Source of the DNA: Synaphobranchus kaupii
Lineage: Eukaryota > Chordata > Actinopteri > Anguilliformes > Synaphobranchidae
Direction of reading: 5' to 3'
Assembly: GCA_029718625.1 (NCBI GenBank)
Contig: CM056383.1
Coordinates: forward strand, 18,066,722 to 18,130,721
Length of the DNA: 64,000 nucleotides
Shown in pieces: positions 32,436-43,672 of this stretch. The notes below the pieces were generated by a model. That model saw nothing but the letters and a program-made list of their open reading frames with translations, was not told the DNA's origin and did no database searches. The number at the start of each line of letters is the position of its first letter. Within the stretch, counting starts at the first letter, position 1. Both the position numbers and the translations under genes were made by a program.

Positions 32436-34117
32436 CAGTTGAAGTCGGAAGTTTACATACACTTAGGTTGAAGTCATTAAAGTGATACTGCAGTCAAAAA
32501 CCTACTTTTCCCGTTGAAAACCGATGTTTTGGGTTAGATTATGCTCATACACAACTGTTTATGTCTGAAAATCTCATGTTTAGTCAAAATGTGTAGGCTT
32601 ACCCAATACACTGGTTTCCGGGGATTTGTGACGTCACAAGAGCCTTAACATAAAAATAGGTGGAGTTGAGGTGGTCTTGGCTGGGCTTGTGGTATAAAAG
32701 CAGAGACCAACGTTTTTTTTCCCCCTCTTTGAGACTGAGACCCTTGTACTGCTAACTAGTTCAAGTCCAAATGCGAATTGCTTTGTATTACTGCTGACGT
32801 TAATATTACGACTTATATTGAGCTACATAGAGAGTTATTCATCTACAACGTCTTACTATTTGGTATCTTTAGCTAACGTGCCTGCATTATGCCAAGGAGT
32901 CAGAGATATATCGTTCCTCGGTGCAACGCCACCGGCTCTGTTAGCTTTCATAATCTGCAGAGAGACCCAGCGCTACTTAGCCAGTGGCTTCAAGCTATCG
33001 CTGTAGAGCACGCTGACTTGCCGAAGAAATAAATAAATACCTGTGCATTTACATAATACCTACATTGTAATCTGTGGGTGGTATACTGTATTTACATATG
33101 CATTTTGTAATCATTACAATCATTACATCTAAGTAAAACAGCTTAGTACAATATACCTCTACATGAGTTACATTGATACTTGTGATATTATTGTGTAAAT
33201 GCACATGTATTGGCCACTATTATACAGTTGGGCCAAGCATGCCCGACTACAGCACAGTAGTATTAGACAAATCAAGAATAGCTTCATAACTATGCTGACA
33301 TAACGTTACCTCGGTAACCTCACGGCAACACAAGTTTTCTGGAGGGGACATGGTTAGAGCAGGTGCCACAGCTAGTTATCTTAGCTATCATTTATGAATA
33401 ATGTTAGATAATAAATGATAACAATTCTCTCCGGACCAAGTAGAGCTATGAGGGCGCTACAACCAGCCATGTTCAATATACTAACGTTACTGTGTGACTG
33501 GGTTTTGCTGTGTATTTGAATGTATGCAATAGTAACATTACTTTAGGCAGACAAACAAGCTAACTTAGCTAGGTAATGTTAGCTTTACCATTCGGTTACA
33601 TCCCTGGTCCTCTCCTCGCGAAGACGTTGCTCAACCACGAAGGAATCCTCTTCCTCCACCTCAAAACTCCCTGCAGTACTGCTGTCACTCTTATTGCGCG
33701 CCATTTTGTTGTTTGTTTAATAGTGAAGAGAGAGCAGGAAGGGGGCTGAGTCAGTTCACCAAGACACACCCTTTCACTCCTTGACCGTATGAATATTCAT
33801 AATATGACTACGTGGCATCATCGTCATATGACCACACCTACTCATGAGTTCCAGTTCAAATTGAAGTGGTAAAAAGGCCTTAGAAAAGGCTCTGCAGTAT
33901 CTCTTTAAAATTCATTTTTAACCACTCCATGTTTTCACCGATTTCATGTTAGCAAACTATGGTGTTGGCAAGTCAGTTAGGACATCTACTTTGTGCATGA
34001 CACAAGTAATTTTTCAAACAATTGTTTACAGACAGATTATCTCACTTTTAATTCAGTATATAACAATTCCAGTGGGTCAGACGTTTACATACACTAAGTT
34101 GACTGTGCCTTTAAATT
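32436..34117 (+). mobile_element. Tc1-family transposon arm, interrupted
   Basis: Begins after TA with CAGTTGAAGTCGGAAGTTTA, the terminal inverted repeat of the Tc1 family widespread in salmonids and other teleosts. The arm resumes at 33909 (ACCACTCCATG, then GGCAAGTCAGTTAGGACATC) and includes the inner direct repeat CAGACGTTTACATACACTAA at 34079-34098. The similarity ends about 34117. Transposase and the second arm are absent. A TTAA element sits inside it. Confidence 0.9.
32481..33904. mobile_element. TTAA-flanked element nested in Tc1 (1.42 kb)
   Basis: Left end AGTGATACTGCAG and right end CTGCAGTATCTCT are inverted repeats with one mismatch. TTAA flanks both sides (32477-32480 and 33905-33908). 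In intact Tc1 copies of this type the interrupted spot is CATTAAAAC, so one TTAA belongs to the host element. This fits a piggyBac or Kolobok transposon. The 62-codon ORF at 32818 has no transposase feature, so it is probably non-autonomous. Confidence 0.85.
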
Positions 34118-34765
34118 TTTAATATTTGGTCACATATACTTTGCATGCCATGACTTCCTGATGTCTGTGACCCAACAACATCAAAAGACTCTTGATATCT
34201 TATTTTCTGGTACTCTTACAAGCGATACTATGACGTCTCTGCATTGGAATGGATTTCTATGGGAACTGGGGGGTGGGACTAGATTTAGCTGTAAATTACG
34301 CTGGATAATATAACAATGTGTTTATCATAAAACTGTTCTTTAGCATATCAAACTGATATGGACAATTTTGAAGTGGCTGAAAATCCAAAGATCAGATACA
34401 TGAGTGTATTGTATATAATTATGACACAAATAACCCTCCATATGTAATGACCTGAGGTCGACATGATAATAGCAATAGAAGTATACTATTATACTTCTAT
34501 TTCTAGTATACCATTTATTTTGCACTCTGATCTCTCTTTCATCATCCTCACTTTCCATTGGAGGTAGCCAGATATTCTGGAGGCTTCCAGTTCCTAGAAA
34601 ATCTTTTGGGTAAAATAAAATCTAATTGTATTTTTAGGGGAATTATGAGGAAAGTTAGTGAAAATATCAAGGAAATGAGGATGAGAAATCACCCACCCAA
34701 AACAGCATAGCATACAAAGACGTCTATCATTTTATCAGATTGTTTAGCATCCAATTAAAATTTTT
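34118..34765. other. Intergenic, no feature seen
   Basis: AT-rich. A short inverted repeat, AGAAGTATACTATTATACTTCT, is at 34477-34498. No gene found. Confidence 0.4.
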
Positions 34766-34988
34766 ATACAAACCCCAATTCCAAAAACAAAGTTGGGACA
34801 GTATGTAAAAGGCACATAAAAGCAGAAAGCAGTGATTTGTAAATTCTCTTTTACATATATTTAATTGAAAACAGTACAAAGAAAAGATATTTCATGTTTT
34901 ACCTTATCAACTTTATTGATTTTTGTAAATATACGCCAATTCCAAATGTAATGCCTGCAACACGTTTCAAAAAGGTTAGGACCAGCCT
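34766..34988 (+). mobile_element. Teleost DNA-transposon left arm
   Basis: Begins TACAAACCCCAATTCCAAAA and contains GTTGGGACAGTATGTAAAAG and later CCTGCAACACGTTTCAAAAA, both hallmarks of a very common teleost DNA-transposon family whose ends read CAACCCCAATTCCAAAA. A matching inverted end lies at 44822-44870. The arm is cut by the Gypsy LTR at 34989. Confidence 0.8.
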
Positions 34989-35187
34989 GGATTCCTGCCA
35001 CTATCCAGTCCCTGGCCTCACCCGCTCCCGCTGATCCCCTGCTAATCCATACCTGGTTTCTGTCTTGTCTGTCTCTATCCCTATGCTTCAGGAGGAATTT
35101 GTTGAAGCAATAAATTATTGGAGTTATTGGAATTCCTTGTGTGTTGAGTCGTGCATTTGGGTCCAGTTCATACTCGGAACCGTAACA
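34989..35187 (+). repeat. Gypsy 5' LTR (last 199 bp)
   Basis: Matches 40184-40382 of the 3' LTR and ends CGGAACCGTAACA. The first about 720 bp of LTR are missing, so the promoter side is lost. Confidence 0.9.
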
Positions 35188-35204
35188 GAACGAACTGGCC
35201 AGCT

Positions 35205-36272
35205 ATGGACCCAGCCGACTCGGATCAGATCAATCACGCCTTCGCCTGCCAGAACGCTGTCATCGATCTACAGGGTCACCACCTGGAAGACGTCCAGGAG
35301 ACTCTGAAGAATCTCTCGGACCAAGTGAGTCAGATGGGTTCGATGATGAGCCAGATGGTGGTTCATCTACCTCTTCCGATGGCTCACGCCAGTCCTGCAC
35401 CACCTGCCCCGGAGCTGCAGCCCGCAGCGTCACTGCCTCTCTCAGGCAGGGAACCACGGGTGCCATACCCTGAACGTTACCTGGGGGACCTGGGAAAATG
35501 CCGTTGCTTCCTTCTCCAGTGTGACATCGTGTTCCACATCCAACCTGCCTCCTACGCCACAGATGCAAGCAAGATCGCCTTTGTGATGGGCAGTTTGGGA
35601 GGGAATGCTCGGGAGTGGGCTACTACGCTGTGGGAGAGCCAGTCACCCACCTGTTTCCATTTCGCCTCCTTCACCGCTGAGATGCGTCGAGTATTCGACC
35701 ATCCGGTCTGCGGGCGGGACGCCACTCAGCGCTTACTCCAGATACGCCAGGGCAACCGCAGTGTCGCAGAGATGGCAGTCCAGTTCTGCACCTTGGCAGC
35801 GGAAGCGGGATGGAACAACACCGCCCTCCAGGGGTCCTTCATGCAAGCTCTGAGCGAGGAGCTAAAGGATCAGCTGGCAAGCCGCGAGGAGTCCAGCTTG
35901 CTGAATAGCCTCATCTCCCTTGCCATCTCCATTGAGAACTGTCTCCGGGCCCGGGCCCTGGAGAGGAAGAAGGGCCAACCGTTTACCTCATTTAACTCGT
36001 CTCGCACCCGAACATCATCACCTCCTGGCAAACCGTCCACCTCCACGTTTGACCAATTGGAGGAAGAACCCATGAAACTGGGTAAAGTGTCCATAGATGC
36101 TGAGGAACGGCGCCGGAGAATTCGCACCAATTCCTGTCTGTACTGTGGTAATCCAGATCATCACTTAGCTTCTTGTCCTATTTGCCCAAAAAGGCGTGGC
36201 TTGCCGGTAAGACTGGGCGTGCTATCGAGCCCAGGCGCTGTTGGCGCTGGTCGACTTGGGAGCCAACGCTAA
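35205..36272 (+). pseudogene. gag: Gypsy gag
   Basis: A 355-codon frame from the ATG at 35205 begins MDPADSDQ. It contains the capsid core (YLGDLGKCRCFLLQCDIVF, then FVMGSLGGNAREWA) and a C-terminal zinc knuckle CLYCGNPDHHLASC (CX2CX4HX4C, intact), near residues 306-319. The length is normal for fish chromoviral gag. The frame ends at TAA 36270 and overlaps the next frame by about 30 bp, a plausible frameshift site or a decay event. This is the best preserved frame of the element. Confidence 0.9.
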
Positions 36273-36924
36273 CTTCATTGATTCCAATTTCGTCAAGAAA
36301 GCCGGGATTCCAGTGGAACCGCTGTCTAAACCTATCACTATACTCGCCCTGGATGGAAGAATTCTGGGTCGGGTCACACACTCTACCATCCCTCTCCAAC
36401 TCGTGCTGTCTGGAAATCAACGAGAGGAGATCCAATTCTACCTAATCCATTCTGTTCAGTCCCCTCTGGTGCTCGCCCAAACCTGGCTTTGTACTCATAA
36501 TCCGCACATCAACTGGCGTACTGCACCAGTGCAGGATTGGAGCTTGCACTGTTTGGCTAACTGCCTCCGCTCTGCCATACCTCCATCTGGGGCCGGCAGG
36601 TTCTCCCATAACACTCTTAAACCTGACTTGTCCTGTGTACCTCAACAGTATCATGATTTGTCACAAGTTTTCAGTAAATCCCATGCTGAGTCTTTGCCTC
36701 CCCATAGACCCTACGACTGCTGCATCGACCTACTGGCCGGTGCGAAATTGCCATCAGGTCGTCTCTACAGCCTGTCAGGTCCCGAGAAGGCTTCCATGGA
36801 AGCTTATATCCATGACTCCCTGGTGTCAGGTATTATTCATCCCTCTTCATCGCTGGTGGTTTTTCTTTGTGGCAAAGAAAGACAGTTTGATCCGACCGTG
36901 CATCGACTACCGAGGCCTGAATGA
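36241..36924 (+). pseudogene. pol: Gypsy protease and RT N-terminal part
   Basis: The frame opens with MALVDLGANANFID. Gypsy proteases normally have Asp-Ser-Gly or Asp-Thr-Gly here, and this copy has Asp-Leu-Gly, so the active site is altered. It continues to the RT entry ([46 protein letters not shown]) and goes out of frame at a T5 run near 36860. Confidence 0.88.
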
Positions 36925-38073
36925 TATTACAGTACGTAACAAATATCCTCTGCCGCTGATTAATTCTGCTTTTGAACCCCTACATAATTCCTCCATGTTT
37001 ACTAAATTGGATCTTCGCAACGCCTACCACCTCGTCCGTATCCAAGAGGCAGATGAGTGGAAGACGGCGTTTAACACCCCCTTCGAACACTTTGAATACC
37101 TGGTGGTCCCATTCGGTTTGACTAACGCTCTAATGACGTGCTGCGGGATCTCCTGGGTCGGTCAGTGTTTGTGTATATTGACCACATATTCATCTTTTCT
37201 AAAAATCCCCAGGAGCATGTAATCCATGTTCGTCAGGTCCTCCAAAGACTCCTGGAGAATAAGTTATTTGTCAAGGCTGAGAAGTGCAGTTTTCACGCCT
37301 CATCAGTTCCATTCCTGGGTTTCATCGTGGAAGAGGGGAGGATCCGGGCGGACCCTGCGAAGATCCAAGTCGTCACCGACTGGCCCCAACCGGCCACACG
37401 TAATCACCTACAACAGTTCCTGGGCTTTGCAAATTTTTATCGCCGCTTTATTCGCAATTACAGCGTTATCGCAGCTCCACTCACCAAACTAACCTCCACT
37501 TCTGTCCCATTCCGTTGGAGTTCCGAGGCTCAACAGGCATTCAATCTCCTCAAGACCCGGTTCTCCACAGCCCCTATCCTCTGTCATCCGGACCCCAATC
37601 GCCAGTTTGTCGTCGAGGTAGACGCCTCCGACATTGGCGTAGGGGCGGTCCTGTCACAGCGTGCAGTCCAGGACGGAAAAATGCACCCGTGTGCCTACTT
37701 CTCCTGGAGACTCACCCCGGCAGAGCACAATTACGATGTTGGGGATCAGGAGTTGTTAGCGATTAAACTCGCATTGGAGGAGTGGCGGCACTGGCTGGAG
37801 GGGGCAGGTAAACCATTCCTTGTCCTGACTAACCACTGCAACCTCCTGTACATTAGATCTGCCAAGAGACTCAATGCTCGTCAGGCACGCTGGTCCCTTT
37901 TCTTTGCCCAGTTTAATTTCTCTGTCACCTTCTGCCCAGGTTCCCATAACATTAAACCGGATGCCCTGTCCCGTGTTTTTTCTCCCCATGCCAGATCTGC
38001 TGATCCGGAGCCCACATTATCCTGGCTTCATGCGTTGTGGCTGCGGTCTCCAGGGAGATCGAGGGCGTGGTGA
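36855..38073 (+). pseudogene. pol: Gypsy RT core and RNase H
   Basis: Two frames. The first (to about 37140) has [18 protein letters not shown] and [15 protein letters not shown]. The second (37138-38073) starts at the catalytic box, which reads YIDH instead of YIDD, so the second metal-binding Asp is lost. RNase H follows with [16 protein letters not shown] and [18 protein letters not shown]; the usual TDH is TNH, another lost Asp. It ends in [10 protein letters not shown] frameshift near 37135 separates the two. Confidence 0.92.
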
Positions 38074-38909
38074 AGGCTGTCCAGGCTACCCACCCGGACC
38101 CCCGCAATAACCCTAACTCATCTCTAATTGTTCCCGATTCCGTCCGCTCCCAGGTCCTCCAGTGGGTCCATGCCTCCCATCTGGCCTGCCACCCAGGGAT
38201 CGCCAGGATTGCCGCCCTTGTCAGGAGTTTCTGGTGGCCCACCCTGAAGGGGGATACCCGTGCCTTCGTCCTCGCCTGCCCGGTGTGCGCCAGGAGCAAG
38301 GCCTCTCACTAGCTCCCCGCTGGCTTCCTCCGCCCCCTCCCTGTCCCGAGTCGTCCTTGGAGCCACATTGGGGTGGATTTTGTCACCGGTCTGCCCCCGT
38401 CGGATGGCAACACTGCTATCCTTACTATCGTGGACCGGTTCTCCAAGGCGGCCCACTTTGTTCCCCTGCCCAAACTCCCGTCCGCATCGGAGACAGCGGA
38501 GCTCCTGGTGTTGCACGTGGTGAGGCTGCACGGGATCCCCTCTGACGTCATCTCAGACAGTGGGCCCCAGTTCTCCTCCCGGGTCTGGAAGGCATTCTGT
38601 GCGGCCCTGGGCGCCTCAGCCAGCCTGTCCTCTGGGTATCACCCCCAGTCAAACGGTCAGACGGAGTGGACTAACCAGGATCTGGGAGCTGCCCTGCGGT
38701 GCGTGTCAGCTCGCAACCCCTCCTCCTGGAGTCGGTTCCTGCCCTGGGTTGAATATGCCCACAACTCCCTGAGGAGCACAGCCACCGGGTGTCCCCATTC
38801 GAGTGCTCCTTGGGGTACCAACCACCCCTGTTTCCGGTCCAGGAGGAGGAGGTTGCCATTCCATCCGTTCGGTCCCACCTCCTCAGATGCAAGCATGTGT
38901 GGAGGCTGA
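38037..38909 (+). pseudogene. pol: Gypsy integrase (zinc and catalytic domains)
   Basis: One frame interrupted by a TAG at 38310-38312. The zinc domain shows HPGIARI and CPVCARSK. The catalytic core shows [19 protein letters not shown] and NGQTEW, so Asp, Asp and Glu are all present. A frameshift near 38785 moves the C-terminal part to another frame. Confidence 0.9.
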
Positions 38910-39421
38910 CACGTACCGCACTCCTCCGCACTACCTCCCGTACTCAACGCCTGGCGGACCTTCATGGGACCGCAGCCCCGCAGTACTCCCTCGGGCAGCA
39001 GGTCTGGCTGTCCACCTCCACCATCCCACTCCAATCCACTTCCAAGAAGCTCCAGCCCAGATTCATTGGTCCCTTCCCCATCCTCAGTGTTATTAACCCT
39101 GTCAGTGTCAAACTCCAACTCCCCGCCTCACTAAGAATCCATCCCACCTTCCATGTCAGTCAGGTCAAGCCTGTCGCCTCCAGCCCCCTCAGTGCTCCTG
39201 TTGACGCCCCCCCACACCCCCGGATGATTGACGACGCCCCGGCCTACACGGTAAGACGTGTCCTGGACATCCGCCGTAGGAGCCGGGTTTTCCAGTACCT
39301 AGTGGACTGGGAGGGGTACGGTCCTGAAGAGCGGTCCTGGCTGCAGAAGAGTCTCATTCTCGATCCCTCCCTCATCCGCCAGTTTCACAAACGTCACCCC
39401 CGGATGTTGGATCCTGGGTGA
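38789..39421 (+). pseudogene. pol: Gypsy integrase C-terminus with chromodomain
   Basis: The frame contains the GPF/Y-type module (RFIGPFPIL, then [10 protein letters not shown]) and ends with a chromodomain ([12 protein letters not shown], then [16 protein letters not shown]). The aromatic residues Y, W and W/Y of the methyl-lysine cage are in place. In chromoviruses this domain directs integration to histone-marked chromatin. It stops at TGA 39419-39421, just before a poly-G tract and the LTR. Confidence 0.92.
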
Positions 39422-39441
39422 ATGCTAGGAGGCGTTCGTTG

Positions 39442-39460
39442 GTGGGGGGGGGGGGGGGGG
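39442..39460 (+). promoter_or_regulatory. Gypsy polypurine tract (expanded poly-G)
   Basis: A run of about 17 G, then GTAC, directly precedes the 3' LTR start TGTTATGC at 39465. This is the expected place of the plus-strand primer. Confidence 0.6.
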
Positions 39461-39464
39461 GTAC

Positions 39465-40382
39465 TGTTATGCTCTCACTCCCGTCCTTTTGTGTCCCGTG
39501 TTTTACCTGTTTCCTCTCGTATCGTGTTGTTTGTATCCCTGTTTGTTTCCCTCATGCTGCAGGTTGGGCGTGGTTTTCCCTTTCGTGTCACTCTGTTCCA
39601 CTAGTCTTTATCCGCCTATCCCTTTCCTTCTCTCTGCATGCATTCTGCACACCGGTAATCACTCATGCATACATTCGCACGCGGCACTTAATTGATACTT
39701 GTTAACTGTTGTATTTAGTCACCCGGTGTTCTTTGTCCTGTGCCAGTTCGTTAAGTCTCTTTGTAGTAATACCCTGGTCTTGTTTTGTGGATACTTTGTA
39801 TCTAGTCTTGCCTGCTGAAAAGCTTTCGTTCTGAATCAGCGTTACTCGCTATTTTCCAGTCTTGTCCAGCTTTAATTAGCTCTCACCAGGAACGGTGTTA
39901 ACACGCTGTTCATTCTGTCCTGCCTCGCTGTTACTAACTTTGTCTGCTCCAAGTCTACCAGCCTGCAGCTGTGTGTGCATCCAGCCTGTGCTCCATTTCT
40001 GCCCATCTACAGCTGTGTACGCATCCTGCTTGTGCTGCGGTTCTGCCAACCTGCGGTTCTGCCAACCTGCTGCTGTGCGTGCATCCAGCCGGTGCTCCAG
40101 CTCTGCTAACCTGCAGCTGTTCGTGCCCACTCCATTCTGCCCGGTCTCCCGTTCCCCGCTCCTCCTCTGCTCATCCAATCCGGATTCCTGCCACTATCCA
40201 GTCCCTGGCCTCACCCGCTCCCGCTGATCCCCTGCTAATCCATACCTGGTTTCTGTCTTGTCTGTCTCTCTCCCTATGCTTCAGGAGGAATTCTTGTCGA
40301 AGCAATACATTATAGGAGTTATTGGAATTCCTTGTGTGTTGAGTTGTGCATTTGGGTCCAGTTCATACTCGGAACCGTAACA
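39465..40382 (+). repeat. Gypsy 3' LTR, complete (918 bp)
   Basis: Begins TGTTATGCTCTCAC and ends CGGAACCGTAACA. Internally it holds degenerate tandem copies of a unit of about 60 bp (CAGCTGTGTGTGCATCCAGC, CAGCTGTGTACGCATCCTGC, CTGCTGTGCGTGCATCCAGC) at 39963-40130. Confidence 0.9.
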
Positions 40383-40631
40383 GTCTGCTTACGATCTGCG
40401 TTTGCTGCTGCTACATACAAATCTAAGTGACTGCTGTAAACTGCCTGTAGATTACGCACCCCTATTTTTCTGGTGGAAAAGGTGTGCGGAAAAGTAAAAA
40501 GAAGTGGAAGTGAGCCTGTGAGGCTACCATGGCTATCAATCATAACTCTACTCGGAGTTATGACGGAGACTAAGATTGGATAGTCTTGTGGAGTGGTTAC
40601 TCACGGCATGCTTGCTATTGAATTGATTCAA

Positions 40632-42567
40632 ATGTCCAAGCTGTCCTCAGAGGAGCTGAAGAAGCTTTCTTCAGATGCAGCGTCTTCCCTATCAGAGTCA
40701 TGCTTGTGACTCTCAAGCTTAGGCCTACCTGGTCTGTCTTCTCTCCAATTCTGGCTAGAATCGGAGCATGGAGAAGTGACCACGGTGGCCCTTAACTGGG
40801 AACCTATTGTTTAGCCATCTTTTTAAGTCCTTAGGTTTAAAAGTGGAAATCTGGAAAGTGCCAGGGGGTTTAGTTAGAACATTCTGCTTAGATGGTTCTA
40901 CCCTCTCATTCTTGGGCACAATCCTTAATGTGTCCCAGACTGTTTGAGCCTCATTGCATAGTTCAAGAGCTGAACACTGGCCTCTTGAAAACAATGAAAC
41001 ATGGGTTCGTACATGGGTGCAGGTTATGCACGAACAGGGATCTAAAGGCTTGATCTTCATCTAAGCCTGGCTCGTTTCTACCTTGGAAGAACGCATTTTT
41101 GAGACGTTGGTAGTAAATGCGGGGTGGTTCTGTGCGACCATGTTTGATGTCCACAGCTTTAATCATGGCTGCTGCCTGATCAAGCAGGGGCATGTATTCT
41201 GATACTAATGCTTCACGGAGCTTAGGGTAGCTAGAATGAACAGTGGATGGAAGTTCTTCCATGAATGTATGCATCTCTCTGGTAGAGGTTTTCCAGATGA
41301 GTTTGATCTTCTCTCGATCGGTTGCTCTGGGCAGATCAGGCAGTTGTCAATTTCTCTCAGGTAACACTGAATGTTATATTCAGTGTTCTGAGGGTTAAAG
41401 TGTTCAATATCCCTAGCCATGGATTCTAGCTCTTCATAGCGAAGACCATGTGAGGTTTCGCGAGTCCGCCTGTTTGGGGAAGGCGAGACTGACGTCACAT
41501 TTGAACGTGAGCGCATTTCATACTGAGCTCGACGTCCTCTGTTTTGTTGTGAGGACGGAGCAGTAAGGCAATCATCATTTTCTACATGGCTAGAAGCTGA
41601 ATTGTCGCTATCTGGGCAGTGCACTGATTTGCTATATGTTCTCTCTGTTTTAGAGGGAAAACTAGGGGCATGAGCATTGCGCTTTATTTGCCTAAGAGGT
41701 GAAGTGGAACCTCTTTTGCCATTTTCTAAATGAGATTCTCTGGTCCCCCTTTTGGAGGGAGCAGGGAAAGTGCAATCTTGAATTGGCCTAGCTGTCTCTC
41801 CTTTGTGGAGATGGACAGAAGTTGGAGTTCTGTCCCCCCTTTCCCTGTCTAGGGAGAAGGTGGACGAACCATCGCAAGAGAAATCTGAAGCATTGCGATC
41901 TGAATAGTCTTGGTCAGAGCAAGCTATCGAAAAGGTGTCTGACAAACCTGAATCAAGACTGAGCGTCACTTTCCCCACCTTGTGGTTTAAAGGGGAAGTG
42001 ACGGTGCCAGAGAAAGCTGAATGAATGAGCTCTGGGAGATTTCTCTTGTCTATGTAAGTTGAGGTCAATGTAGGTGGCAAGGTGCTTTGGCCACTAGGGT
42101 CTTCCTGCTGGGAGGAAGTAAGAAAACCTGGAGATGGGAAAGCAGGTTCGGAGATAAGAGTGGATGCGGTAGCATGAGATGTCCACTCTTAAGCCTGAAT
42201 AATTCATCTCGGTAGGAACTGAGATCTGATTCGGCCGAATGCAGATCATGCAAGTACCGTATTGCTTTCTTACCAACAGTCTGGAGCTCAAGAAGAAGGT
42301 TAGCCTGTTGTGCTTTGAGGCATTCCATCTCTGCTTTAAGTTCATTGTTGATCTGAAGAGCAAGACTAGTCTGTCTGGATAAATTCAAGATCAGACAAGA
42401 AAGAATTTGGTCTTGTGACTGTGTGAGGGAGTCACCCTTCTCATTGATCAATGAGAGAAATTATCTCCTACAATCAGTGAAGTTCAGCTGATTCAGGAAA
42501 CCTACATAGCCAGGTGCTAAGCCTTGGGCTAAAATGGAAAGGTAGGCTTCAGTAGATATGGGTTCCA
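40632..42567 (-). pseudogene. gag: Gag of a second LTR retroelement (minus strand)
   Basis: The minus-strand frame starts at an ATG at 42567 (MEPISTEAYL), meets a TAA after about 35 codons (near 42462), and continues through frames 42451-42065, 42080-41205, 41274-40963 and 41060-40755 to an acidic/serine end (SSSEDSLDI) and stop near 40632. A coiled coil (residues about 45-90), a long Ser/Arg-rich disordered region, and a capsid-like part (LREALVSEY, RLKNAFFQGRNEPG) are visible. There is no Cys-His knuckle. The family is not settled. No pol follows because the Gypsy LTR lies there. Confidence 0.75.
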
Positions 42568-43660
42568 TTATCTAATACACTAAAAGCTAAAGGCTGAATA
42601 TCAATAACTTGAGGGGAAACTCAAAGTTAGCTATTACACAAGGGCCTTGAGCGCCTAAAGGTGCAGTGAAAACAGATTATACACCAATGTGTGCAAATCA
42701 CAATCCAACATACAAGTTGTGATGAAGGATTTGTGATGAAGAAAATTTCTAGGAATGTTTTCTAGCTATAGTACAAGGTAGCTACAGCACTACAGAGACT
42801 TATTTTACACTAGCATTAATGCACTGTAACGACAGCAGACTTACAGAACATAAGGTTTATGTTCTAGTTTTCCAGCGAACAATTTGGAATTGTGATAAGA
42901 ATCACAAATATCAAATATCAGAATGTGAAATTGTCTGAATTACAATTACTACTAAATTTCCGATTTAATAGTAAAATGCAATTAATCAAATTACTTCATC
43001 ACAGTAATTTTAATTAATCAATCATTAATACAGCATGGTTAATAATACTATTATTGATAATAGGTATTATACCAGAATGTAAAAGCAATTAGCAGACCAC
43101 AGCGCCAAATGCAGGTGCAATAACACAACCGTACACGAGGGGGCAGTGTATTGGGAGAAAGCTGGGCAGGCAGATTTTCAGATATGCTGCGAGGGTGGTC
43201 GTTCAGGGAATTGCACTTTACATTTATCTAGCTGAGAATGGAGAACATATACTCTGAAATTAGTTTTGATATCATAAGAACACGGATTTTGAGTTAAATA
43301 CCAATCATCCTTGCACGGCGCTCCAAATTTGTACGGAACACGTATAAATTGGTAGCAGTGGAGATGATTCCTAAATCATTCCTCGTACGGGGCTCCAAAA
43401 ATGTAGGGAACACGTATGAATGTGATAGCAGTGAGCAGGATGATTAGTAATATGCTTTCTGAATCATCGGAGTCCTCGCGCAGGGCGCCAGAAATGTAGG
43501 GAACATGCCTCTATGTTCCTACATGTGGAGTATTACTCATGCAAGATGTTTATATATATATTTAGCAGTAATGGTGATAGACATATAAAACATGTTCGTC
43601 TTACCAGTCTTCACCCGGGCACCATAAATGTAGAGAATATCCTCGACGGGGCGCCATAAA
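42568..43660 (-). other. Leader of the minus-strand retroelement
   Basis: Non-coding, AT-rich, containing the repeated GGCGCC motif array described separately. No ORF with a domain. Confidence 0.5.
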
Positions 43661-43672
43661 TGTAGGCAATAA
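43308..43672 (-). repeat. Array of LTR-end/primer-binding-site-like motifs
   Basis: Five degenerate copies of a module reading on the minus strand CCTACATTTNTGGCGCCC then a G/C-rich GNGAGG, at about 43308-43345, 43380-43415, 43474-43507, 43608-43640 and 43641-43672. TGGCGCCC equals the first eight bases of tRNA-Lys-type primer-binding sites. The first three modules are part of a repeat of about 72-95 bp that also contains GTAGCAGTG and AATCATT. Confidence 0.7.

Larger units (their letters stand above)
34989..40382 (+). mobile_element. Ty3/Gypsy chromovirus retrotransposon
   Basis: Order: 5'-truncated LTR, gag, protease, RT, RNase H, integrase with C-terminal chromodomain, full 3' LTR. The chromodomain places it among chromoviruses. 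Several frameshifts, an in-frame stop and catalytic substitutions show it is dead. The terminal repeats differ at about eight positions over 199 bp, so it is older than ERV1 (inference). Confidence 0.93.

Noticed and set aside
39895..40315. Cys-rich ORFs of 110-114 codons
   Set aside because: They lie within the Gypsy 3' LTR and reflect its internal tandem repeats.
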